Part shown: piece by piece, positions 1 to 5,661 of the stretch
Layout: every line of letters starts with the position of its first letter
How positions within the stretch are numbered: the stretch's first letter is position 1
Origin: Candidatus Altimarinota bacterium
GTDB lineage: Bacteria; Patescibacteriota; Gracilibacteria; UM-FILTER-43-11
Length of the DNA stretch: 8,691 nucleotides
Assembly (NCBI GenBank): GCA_029934675.1
Contig: JAOZLT010000053.1
Coordinates: forward strand, 1 to 8,691
Direction: 5' to 3'
Position numbers and translations under genes: made by a program
The notes under the pieces: model-generated
What the model saw: the letters and a program-made list of their open reading frames with translations, nothing else
The model's database searches: none
Told to the model about the DNA's origin: nothing

Positions 1-1500
1 AAAATCTACGAAAGTAATACTGAATCAAAAATAAACGGGTCAATTAATCTAAAGACAATAGGAGATGATATGCCTTTTGATAACCTTATCGTTAACATAC
101 GCGCCAGAATAAAAACAGTGTTTAATGATGGTATTTATATTAGGCTTGATAACCTTAATCTGAAAGCAATCGGTGTCCCGAAAGAAGATATTGAAGACTA
201 TCTTGATTTTAAAAAAGAAATGAAAGCAGAAGTCGATAAAATAAAAGGTGTCTGGATATATATTCCAAATGTTTTTTACAGCGATGAAATTAATAACAAT
301 ATACCAAATGCTTATAGTGACTTTGCAAACACAGACAAGATACTTAATGATATAAAAGATAAAGGTCTAAAAAAATTCTATAAAGATGCTATATCTGAAT
401 TAATCGAATCTTTACATGAAAGTGGTAGTATTACGGATAAAAATTATAAAAATTATACTAATATAAATGAAAAATTCCATAAAACTGAATTCTTCTCACA
501 AAAAGAAATTAATAACGGAGATAATACTGGTTTAATCTCCTATCGTCTTAATAAAAGAAAAGTAATGCAATTCATAGAAAATATATCACAAGTTATAGGT
601 GAAAAAATCTCAATCTCTGAACGAATAGAAATGCAATCTTTCTTCAATAAATTTAGCTTATTCGGACTTTATAGTACTGATAATTCAAAACGTATCTTTG
701 ATAGCTTCAAAATAAGACTTGTACTTAAAAACATAGAGACTTTAAAAGGATTAGTATTAGGCTACACGTATAAAATCAGTAAAATAAATGAAATAAATAA
801 AATCGCTAAACCCAATAAGTTTACATCGATAGAAAACCTGGATCTTCCATTTTTACCTCAATCAATAAACAATGATTTTTATTTTGACGATTCCGAATGG
901 GACATCGATAATGATGAATCTGTTTCAAAAACACCTGTTATTGAAACAGATTACATATATTCATTAAATAGCGACAAATACGAAGATGATGATGCCGTAA
1001 AAGGAAATGAAGAAGCGAAAGTAACAATAGTCGAATTTTCTGACTATGAATGTCCTTCCTGTCATATATTTTCAAAAAGCACACTACCAAAATTAATTGA
1101 TAAATATATAAACACGGGGAAAGTAAAATTTATATATAGAGATTTTCCATTAAGCTATCATCAAAATGCAAAATCCGCAGCCATAGCAGCAGAATGTGCT
1201 AAGAAAATTGGAGGTGATAACATGTACTATAAATATCACGACAAACTCTATGAGAACCAATCATCATTTAACATAGAGAATTTCAAAAAATGGGCAAACG
1301 TACTTGGATTAAAACAACCAAATTTCAACAACTGCCTTGATAATGAAGATACTAAAATCGAAGTAGAAAATGATATAAATAATGGACAATCGCTTGGAAT
1401 AAACGGCACACCTACCTTCTTTATTAATGGTCACGAACTTAGTGGGCCCCAGTCATTCAGTGCATTCGAAGAAATTATTGAAGAAGAATTGGCTAAATAA
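1..1500 (+). CDS. Exported-type protein with C-terminal DsbA-like thioredoxin domain (probably 5'-partial; internal start possible at 70)
   Basis: Residues are numbered from the ATG at 70. The C-terminal domain (about 305-476) is DsbA/Thioredoxin_4-like. It has an EFSDYECPSC active site (CPSC 328-331; nt 1051-1062), a cis-proline loop GTPTFFING (Pro448), and two further cysteines (376, 422) seen in related proteins. The family makes or isomerises disulfides outside the cytoplasm. The first 280 residues are Asn/Lys/Ile-rich, with alternating beta-strand patterns reminiscent of LolA/LppX-like lipoprotein domains; that assignment is inference. An AGGAG at 60-64 precedes the ATG at 70. However, the frame is open back to base 1 and the upstream residues (for example INGSINLKTIGDD) continue the strand pattern. 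A protein starting at 70 would also have no signal peptide or membrane anchor. I therefore favour a gene that starts left of the window. It ends in TAA and converges on dprA. Confidence 0.8.
   Translation, partial: KIYESNTESKINGSINLKTIGDDMPFDNLIVNIRARIKTVFNDGIYIRLDNLNLKAIGVPKEDIEDYLDFKKEMKAEVDKIKGVWIYIPNVFYSDEINNNIPNAYSDFANTDKILNDIKDKGLKKFYKDAISELIESLHESGSITDKNYKNYTNINEKFHKTEFFSQKEINNGDNTGLISYRLNKRKVMQFIENISQVIGEKISISERIEMQSFFNKFSLFGLYSTDNSKRIFDSFKIRLVLKNIETLKGLVLGYTYKISKINEINKIAKPNKFTSIENLDLPFLPQSINNDFYFDDSEWDIDNDESVSKTPVIETDYIYSLNSDKYEDDDAVKGNEEAKVTIVEFSDYECPSCHIFSKSTLPKLIDKYINTGKVKFIYRDFPLSYHQNAKSAAIAAECAKKIGGDNMYYKYHDKLYENQSSFNIENFKKWANVLGLKQPNFNNCLDNEDTKIEVENDINNGQSLGINGTPTFFINGHELSGPQSFSAFEEIIEEELAK
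60..64 (+). promoter_or_regulatory. Possible Shine-Dalgarno AGGAG for an internal start at 70
   Basis: AGGAG lies five bases before the ATG at 70, good spacing for a ribosome binding site. It is the only argument for starting the DsbA-like protein at 70. The open frame upstream and the missing export signal argue against it, so the match may be chance within coding sequence. Confidence 0.35.
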
Positions 1501-1513
1501 GAACAATATAAAA

Positions 1514-1548
1514 ATCTAAAACCACTAAAAAGTATGGGGGTTTTAGAT
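1514..1548 (-). terminator. Hairpin at the 3' end of dprA, possible intrinsic terminator
   Basis: ATCTAAAACC (1514-1523) and GGTTTTAGAT (1539-1548) form a perfect 10-bp stem around a 15-nt loop. Read on the minus strand, the stem is followed by TTTTATATTG, a short T-rich tail, which suits termination after dprA; the dprA stop codon lies inside the stem. On the plus strand the tail is not T-rich, so support for ending the DsbA-like gene is weaker. The stem is AT-rich and the loop is long, so this is a modest call. Confidence 0.45.
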
Positions 1549-2610
1549 GATTGTCCATTTTCGATTTATCTCCCGAACAACCCCCTTTAGCTGAAGTTCA
1601 ATAAAAACCTCTGTAAGCCGTGAAACGTTGTAATGAGTCTCCATAACAAGCTCATCTATACTTTTGCCTTGATTGACGATTCTTTCAATTAACTCAGATT
1701 CAATAGTGGTAAATGAAATAGGTTGTTTGATTTTTACAGCCTCCATCTGAAAATCTTCTAGAATATGATTCACCTTTTCAACAAGCTTCGCCTCCCCACG
1801 CCGAATTATATGATTTGTTCCACTTAAACCAATTTTTGTAATGTTATTTGGCACAGCAAAAACCTCACGCCCCTGTTCCAACGCATACCGAGCAGTTATA
1901 AGTGCTCCAGATTTAATCCCACCCTCTACAACCAACACGCCACGGGAAAGACCTGAAATTATGCGATTCCGCATAGGAAAATGGTGCTGAAGTGCAGGGG
2001 TACCAAGCGGGTATTCAGATATCACTGCTCCACCACTCCGAATAATCCTCTCACTCAAACTACGGTTCACATACGGATAAATATTATCAACACCCGAACC
2101 AAGAACAGCAACTGTAATTCCGCTATTTCTGACCGTCTCTTTATGTGCAGTTTCATCAACGCCTAAGGCCAAACCACTAATTACAACAAATCCATTTCGC
2201 ACCAAATCCCGTGCAAACCTTTCTGTAACAATTTTACCGTAATCTGTAATCTGTCTAGTGCCAACAATACCAATTGCTTTATGTAATGGTGGCAATTTAC
2301 CACGAACAAACAAAAATACCGAAGGATTAGGAATAGATTTTAAACATGATGGATATTCAGCATCATCGACACATAAAATTCTGATATTCAATGTCTCAAT
2401 CCGTCTAATTAACTGATTAAAATCAATACTATCCTTAAATTCCATAACACGTCTGGCTTTAGCCGACCCAAATCCAAGTTTTTCGAGAAATGATGAATTG
2501 ATTTCGCTCCATGCCTTCTCCAAATCACCAAACTGTTTCAAAACAATTTGGTATTGGTCATAATTTAAAATACCCCATTGGGCCCAAAGATATATGTATT
2601 GATCGGTCAT
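1543..2610 (-). CDS. dprA: DNA processing protein DprA (Smf)
   Basis: DprA is a cytoplasmic protein that binds single-stranded DNA entering during natural transformation and loads RecA onto it. The 355 residues show the full family layout. An N-terminal helical region (about 1-90) is followed by the Rossmann-like DprA domain (about 95-290) with GIVGTR (114-119), SGLALGVDETAH (145-156), GSGVDNIYP (171-179), FPMRNRIISGLS (211-222), SGALITA (234-240) and SGTNHII. A C-terminal winged-helix segment (about 297-355) completes it. The ATG at 2608-2610 overlaps the TGA of the upstream transposase-like gene as ATGA, and no Shine-Dalgarno site is visible. Translation may therefore be coupled to the upstream gene. 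The stop codon is inside the 1514-1548 hairpin. Length and motifs are ordinary, so the gene looks intact. Confidence 0.95.
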   Translation of the reverse strand: MTDQYIYLWAQWGILNYDQYQIVLKQFGDLEKAWSEINSSFLEKLGFGSAKARRVMEFKDSIDFNQLIRRIETLNIRILCVDDAEYPSCLKSIPNPSVFLFVRGKLPPLHKAIGIVGTRQITDYGKIVTERFARDLVRNGFVVISGLALGVDETAHKETVRNSGITVAVLGSGVDNIYPYVNRSLSERIIRSGGAVISEYPLGTPALQHHFPMRNRIISGLSRGVLVVEGGIKSGALITARYALEQGREVFAVPNNITKIGLSGTNHIIRRGEAKLVEKVNHILEDFQMEAVKIKQPISFTTIESELIERIVNQGKSIDELVMETHYNVSRLTEVFIELQLKGVVREINRKWTII

Positions 2611-3434
2611 AAGATAAATAGATTATTATAATGATTTTTTATTTCTGGTTCGAAATATCTATTTTTTTTATTTTCAACATCCAATTGCCATTTTTTTGGA
2701 TTATTACGTATGTATTCGCAAATATTTTTTAATGATTTTTTATTACGAATAATATGATCGTAATATGACCGTTGCCATTCAAAAAATATTTTGTTTTGAA
2801 ATCCGTTTATTTGCCGCGTAACAGCCGATTTAAATCCATGAATAATTTTTGGTATTAACATTTTCGTACGATCACCAACCCCCGGTTCGGTATTCGGTTC
2901 GGTATTCGGTTCGGTATTCGGTAGGGGACGCATTATTGCGTCCCCTACCCCATCACCACCACGCACCCCATCACCACGCACCCCATCACCACGCACACCA
3001 CCACCACGCACACCACCACCACGACCCGACACCCCACCACGACCCGACACCCCACCACAACCCAACACCCCATCACCACAACCACGCACCCCATCACGAC
3101 CTGGTACAACCCCATTTCGCATTTCATTGGAATGCAATAATGCGCCCCCTACCGAATTACGGATTATTGGTTTCTCAATATTCACAACACAATGAAAATG
3201 ATTCGGCATTATTTGCCAATTTTCCAATTTCACATATTCAAAATATTTCGGTATCTCCTGCCAACATTTTGCGACAATACAACCCATTCCATTCAATGAC
3301 ATTATCCCATTCCGAACCACACCAAAAAAATCCTCCCGATTTTGTGTACAAATCGTAATAAAATAATAACCATTTTTCGAATAATCGTATCCGGCCAAAC
3401 GGAGACGCTTACGTTCACAACCATCTATATTCAT
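2607..3434 (-). CDS. REP-associated tyrosine transposase (RAYT, Y1_Tnp / IS200-like) with expanded repeat linker
   Basis: This is a single-domain HUH-type transposase of the Y1_Tnp family. These enzymes nick single-stranded DNA through a catalytic tyrosine and in RAYT systems act on REP palindromes. The N-terminus (RLAGYDYSKNGYYFITICTQ, 12-31) is typical. The metal-binding HUH motif is MPNHFH (76-81; His79, His81). The catalytic tyrosine should be Tyr224 or Tyr225 in QRSYYDHIIR, followed by EYIRNNPKKW. Between these, about residues 108-190, lies a Gly/Arg/Val/Asp-rich insert encoded by a minisatellite (2960-3097), a palindrome (2920-2949) and three PNTE repeats (2884-2919). Relatives usually carry a much shorter variable linker here. 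The frame is kept throughout and the catalytic residues survive, so the gene is probably functional. The start ATG (3432-3434) has no visible Shine-Dalgarno site. The TGA stop overlaps dprA. No flanking insertion-sequence ends were found. Confidence 0.9.
   Translation of the reverse strand: MNIDGCERKRLRLAGYDYSKNGYYFITICTQNREDFFGVVRNGIMSLNGMGCIVAKCWQEIPKYFEYVKLENWQIMPNHFHCVVNIEKPIIRNSVGGALLHSNEMRNGVVPGRDGVRGCGDGVLGCGGVSGRGGVSGRGGGVRGGGVRGDGVRGDGVRGGDGVGDAIMRPLPNTEPNTEPNTEPGVGDRTKMLIPKIIHGFKSAVTRQINGFQNKIFFEWQRSYYDHIIRNKKSLKNICEYIRNNPKKWQLDVENKKNRYFEPEIKNHYNNLFIL
2884..2919. repeat. Three perfect tandem copies of a 12-nt unit
   Basis: The unit GGTTCGGTATTC occurs at 2884-2895, 2896-2907 and 2908-2919 without mismatches and runs directly into the palindrome at 2920. 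On the minus strand it encodes PNTE three times within the transposase linker. The unit length is a multiple of three, so changes in copy number keep the frame. Confidence 0.95.
2920..2949. repeat. Perfect 13-bp palindrome with GTAG feet, REP-like
   Basis: GGTAGGGGACGCA (2920-2932) and TGCGTCCCCTACC (2937-2949) are exact reverse complements around the 4-nt loop TTAT. Each strand reads GTAG at the 5' foot of a GC-rich hairpin, the arrangement known for REP elements recognised by RAYT proteins. It lies inside the RAYT coding sequence and is read in frame as GVGDAIMRPLP. The palindrome is seen directly; the REP role is inferred. Confidence 0.7.
2960..3097. repeat. Degenerate minisatellite of 15/18/21-nt units, all multiples of three
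   Basis: Eight consecutive units start with CACGCAC-, CACGACC- or CACAAC-type words. They lie at 2960-2974, 2975-2989, 2990-3004, 3005-3019 (15 nt each), 3020-3037, 3038-3055 (18 nt each), 3056-3076 and 3077-3097 (21 nt each). Units 1 and 2 are identical, as are 3 and 4, and 5 and 6; 7 and 8 are near-identical. The plus strand is almost only A and C, so the coding strand is G/T-rich. It encodes the Gly-rich linker of the transposase. Confidence 0.9.
3134..3157. repeat. Inverted near-copy of the REP-like palindrome arm
   Basis: The reverse complement of 3134-3157 matches 2916-2939 at 23 of 24 positions (only the A of GGGGACGC is replaced by G). It includes GTAG on the minus strand but lacks the second palindrome arm. 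Together with 2916-2939 it brackets the minisatellite. On the minus strand it encodes the start of the linker (VGGALL). Confidence 0.85.
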
Positions 3435-3522
3435 ACAAAATATTCATTAAAATACAAAATAATTAATTTAAATCAAAAAAGCATTGGCAATATATCAAAC
3501 AAATTTGAAATTGCAAATAAAA

Positions 3523-4569
3523 TTATATCTTAATCTCTGTACCAGACGTCACCTTACCAGCCACAGCACCATCAATTCCCTCATGTTTCAAAGAATCCAA
3601 AATCCTATCAACATCCAATGAATTTACTACCATCATCATACCAACTCCCATATTCCATGTTTTGTAAGCTTCCTCATCGGACACATCACCAAACTCCTGA
3701 AGCTTACGCATAAATTCATGTGGTTCAGGAAGGTTATTTAATTCTGCACCAAGACCCCTCTTTTTTAATAAACGAGGAAGATTTCCTTTAATCCCACCAC
3801 CGGTATTATGAACAATGCCTTTAATATTAAACTTACGCTCTTGTTTATATCCACCAATAAGACTCAATAACGCACGATGATAGATTTTTGAAGGAGCTAA
3901 AATAACATCACCCCACGTACGTCCTGAACTTATCGAAGAACCATAATCCGCATGTACCCAATCTTCACCAAACTTCTTCTTCAAAATCATACGAGTTAAA
4001 CTTAAACCATTGGAACGTATACCTTCAGATTTTAATACGATTATGGTATCACCCTCGTTTATATCATCACCTGTAATAACTTTATTTTTTTCAACAACAC
4101 CAACGGCAGTTGCATTCCATACTGCACCATTCAAAGTATCACCCAATTCCGCTAACTCACCACCAGGAACTACGATTTTCTGTTCAAGTGCGGCTTTCTT
4201 TAGTCCTGTCATCAACCCTTCCACCATTTCTTCATCCAATTTTGGTGTATCTAGAGTGTTTGTGATAGATATAATCTCAGCACCTACACAAATACCGTCA
4301 TCAGCAACCATAGCTATAAGATCATAGCCCAGCGTATCGAATTTTTTCATCCTCTCAGCTACCTCGATTTTAGTTCCAACACCATCATCATTTTGAATCA
4401 TATAAAAATCCCCCATATCCATCATGCCGGTAAATCCACCTTCATCCTTAACAGGTTGTCCGATTAAACCTTCACGACCCACAAACGTACCTTTCGCCGC
4501 ATTGTAAGCAAACTTGGAGCATTTATCACCCAAATTAACATCAACCCCTGATTCTTTATATGTAGCCAT
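3523..4569 (-). CDS. purM: Phosphoribosylformylglycinamidine cyclo-ligase (AIR synthetase), divergent
   Basis: PurM closes formylglycinamidine ribonucleotide to aminoimidazole ribonucleotide with ATP, the fifth step of purine synthesis, in the cytoplasm. The 348 residues match the family's usual length. Visible motifs are YKESGVDV (4-11), DDGVGTK (61-67), MVADDGICVGAE (87-98), GGELAE (136-141), SEGIRSNGLSLTR (181-193), HNTGGGIKGNLPR (254-266) and NMGVGM (306-311). Several differ from the common bacterial forms (for example GGELAE for GGETAE, HNTGGG for HITGGG). This suggests a divergent subgroup, so a related AIR-synthase-like activity is possible. The ATG at 4567-4569 gives the expected N-terminus; no Shine-Dalgarno site is seen. 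No other purine gene lies in the window. It sits downstream of ftsE on the same strand, 143 bp away across a repeat-filled gap, so co-transcription is uncertain. Confidence 0.9.
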   Translation of the reverse strand: MATYKESGVDVNLGDKCSKFAYNAAKGTFVGREGLIGQPVKDEGGFTGMMDMGDFYMIQNDDGVGTKIEVAERMKKFDTLGYDLIAMVADDGICVGAEIISITNTLDTPKLDEEMVEGLMTGLKKAALEQKIVVPGGELAELGDTLNGAVWNATAVGVVEKNKVITGDDINEGDTIIVLKSEGIRSNGLSLTRMILKKKFGEDWVHADYGSSISSGRTWGDVILAPSKIYHRALLSLIGGYKQERKFNIKGIVHNTGGGIKGNLPRLLKKRGLGAELNNLPEPHEFMRKLQEFGDVSDEEAYKTWNMGVGMMMVVNSLDVDRILDSLKHEGIDGAVAGKVTSGTEIKI

Positions 4570-4582
4570 TATTAAATATTTA

Positions 4583-4624
4583 TGAATTATGATGGATGAT
4601 TCATGATGGGTGATTCATGATGGG
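4583..4624. repeat. Three tandem 14-nt units upstream of purM
   Basis: TGATTCATGATGGG occurs perfectly at 4597-4610 and 4611-4624, preceded by a copy with three mismatches at 4583-4596. The repeats lie in the leader region of purM and lead into the inverted repeat at 4618-4700. Confidence 0.85.
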
Positions 4625-4700
4625 TGAACCTTACCTACCTATACCTAACGGCAGACAGACAACAAACAAATTTACATAGGTAATCATAACTCACCCATCA
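4618..4700. repeat. Nested inverted repeat in the ftsE-purM gap
   Basis: The outer arms TGATGGGTGA (4618-4627) and TCACCCATCA (4691-4700) enclose inner arms TTACCTA (4631-4637) and TAGGTAA (4677-4683). The centre is A/C-rich. The element almost fills the gap between ftsE and purM. It could be a small mobile palindromic element or an RNA hairpin between the two genes. No T-run follows the arms, so it is not a clear terminator. Confidence 0.65.
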
Positions 4701-4712
4701 ACAATCTTGAAT

Positions 4713-5360
4713 TTATAATATCTTTCCTCCAGATATCTCCAAAGTCCTAGCAGGTAACATATTATGCACCATAGGATCATGCGTAGTCAAAAGAACTGTT
4801 GCACCTTCAGAATGAAGTCTTTTAAATAAATCAATAATCCCCCGCACATTCGCCTCATCAAGATTACCTGTCGGCTCATCCGCAATAAGTAATCGTGGAT
4901 CATGAACTAAGGCTCTGGCAATAGCTAATCGCTGTCTTTCACCACCAGATAAATGATTAGGAAAACTATCTTGAAAATTCAACAACCCAACTTTATCCAA
5001 TACTTCTGGTACACGCCGACTTATTTCATCTCTTGGCTCTTCGCAAACTTCCATTGCAAATGCCACATTCTCGAAAACCGTTTTCTTTGGCAAAAGTTTA
5101 TAATCCTGATATACAACACCAAGCTTTCTACGATAAAGCTGCAAAGTGCCTGTATCCATCTCATTAACCACCAAATCATCTACCTCAACAGTCCCGGTAG
5201 TCGGTTTTTCAGCACCCATTAAAAGTGCCACTATAGTAGATTTACCAGTACCAGATGCACCATTAACAACCACAAGCTCACCGGAATTAATCTCAAAATT
5301 CACCTCATCTAAAACCAAATGGTGACCGAACTTCTTTGTAATATTGTTGAATGAAATCAT
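4713..5360 (-). CDS. ftsE: Cell division ATP-binding protein FtsE (ABC transporter ATPase)
   Basis: FtsE is the ATPase of the FtsEX complex, which sits at the inner face of the membrane and controls peptidoglycan hydrolases at the division site. The 215 residues carry Walker A GASGTGKST (34-42), Q-loop Gln85, signature LSGGERQRLA (137-146), Walker B LLIADEPTGNLD (157-168; Glu162) and H-loop His194. The segment VVYQDYKLLPKKTVFENVAFAMEV is characteristic of FtsE rather than of LolD or MacB ATPases, though these are close relatives. The ATG at 5358-5360 has no Shine-Dalgarno site. An ftsX gene would be expected next to it, but the next gene downstream is purM and no membrane protein gene is present in the window. 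The partner is either elsewhere or different. Confidence 0.87.
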   Translation of the reverse strand: MISFNNITKKFGHHLVLDEVNFEINSGELVVVNGASGTGKSTIVALLMGAEKPTTGTVEVDDLVVNEMDTGTLQLYRRKLGVVYQDYKLLPKKTVFENVAFAMEVCEEPRDEISRRVPEVLDKVGLLNFQDSFPNHLSGGERQRLAIARALVHDPRLLIADEPTGNLDEANVRGIIDLFKRLHSEGATVLLTTHDPMVHNMLPARTLEISGGKIL

Positions 5361-5548
5361 AGCTATTACTTATTTTTCTTTCCCACCCGAACGTACCGTT
5401 CAGTACGGGCGGGTACTTTAGTTTTCTTTTTTTCCTTCTTTAGGGTATGTAGTACCCACTTACACCACAAAGGGGAAGAAAGACAAATATAAAAAAACAC
5501 ATACCTATTTTAAAGAAAACCTACATAAATCAAAAGAGGAGTTTGAAA
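5361..5548. other. Gene-free stretch between ftsE and the short-ORF/tRNA cluster
   Basis: Apart from the hairpins at 5382-5413 and 5443-5457, I see no ORF with coding character. The divergent layout means promoters for ftsE (minus) and for the plus-strand cluster should lie here. The stretch is rich in A/T runs, and I could not pick a convincing -35/-10 pair. Confidence 0.4.
5382..5413. repeat. GC-rich hairpin upstream of ftsE, followed by a T-rich run on the plus strand
   Basis: CCCACCCG (5382-5389) pairs with CGGGCGGG (5406-5413) with one mismatch. Inside it GAACG (5389-5393) and CGTTC (5397-5401) enclose TAC. The plus strand continues with a T-rich tract (5417-5433), so it has terminator form for plus-strand transcripts although no plus-strand gene precedes it. 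On the minus strand it would lie in the ftsE leader. A second small hairpin, GGGTA / TACCC, lies at 5443-5457. Confidence 0.5.
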
Positions 5549-5587
5549 ATGAAACTTGCCATTAACACAAAGGTTATATTAAAATAA
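5549..5587 (+). CDS. Possible 12-residue leader peptide
   Basis: The ATG at 5549 follows AGAGGAG (5535-5541) at a workable distance and opens a 12-codon frame, MKLAINTKVILK, ending in TAA. The stop codon lies inside a perfect 6-bp hairpin (5572-5577 with 5584-5589). A short peptide with a good ribosome binding site, followed by hairpins and a second strong site, is the layout of a translational attenuator. The peptide has no run of one amino acid that would name a regulator. It is too short to be certain it is translated. Confidence 0.3.
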   Translation: MKLAINTKVILK

Positions 5588-5632
5588 CCGAGCATTTACC
5601 GCACCCTTGAGTAAAGGGATCCCAGAAAATGC
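5572..5632 (+). ncRNA. Candidate structured RNA segment between two short ORFs
   Basis: Three perfect stems occur within 61 bases: GGTTAT/ATAACC (5572-5577, 5584-5589), GCATTT/AAATGC (5592-5597, 5627-5632) and, nested inside the latter, CCCTT/AAGGG (5604-5608, 5614-5618) with loop GAGTA. The segment ends 15-20 bases before a very strong Shine-Dalgarno run. ACCCT (5603-5607) could instead pair with AGGGT (5652-5656) beside that run, which would give two exclusive states. I do not recognise it as a known riboswitch or T-box. The stems are seen; the regulatory role is inference. Confidence 0.3.
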
Positions 5633-5644
5633 AAGGCAAAGAGG

Positions 5645-5655
5645 TAGGAGGAGGG
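5645..5655 (+). promoter_or_regulatory. Very strong Shine-Dalgarno run for the short ORF at 5662
   Basis: TAGGAGGAGGG ends six bases before the ATG at 5662. It contains the full anti-16S complement, whereas nearly all the long genes in this window show no such site. This is the best evidence that the short ORF is translated. Confidence 0.5.
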
Positions 5656-5661
5656 TATTTT

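Noticed and set aside
2960..3097. CRISPR array
   Set aside because: Units are directly adjacent, of low complexity, lie inside a coding frame, and have no unique spacers.
2945..3127. Minus-strand 60-residue ORF of Val/Gly/Cys repeats
   Set aside because: It is a second frame of the same minisatellite inside the transposase gene; all units are multiples of three, so several frames stay open by construction.
2849..3358. Plus-strand 169-residue ORF rich in histidine, opposite the RAYT gene
   Set aside because: Its His-rich stretch is just the complement of the G/T-rich minisatellite read in another frame. It has no ribosome binding site, and the minus-strand frame encodes a clear transposase.
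4010..4327. Plus-strand 105-residue ORF inside purM
   Set aside because: Shadow frame of a clear PurM coding sequence, without start signals.
5572..5660. T-box or known riboswitch upstream of the short ORF
   Set aside because: No T-box TGGNACC core or other riboswitch consensus that I know is present; only generic stems are visible.
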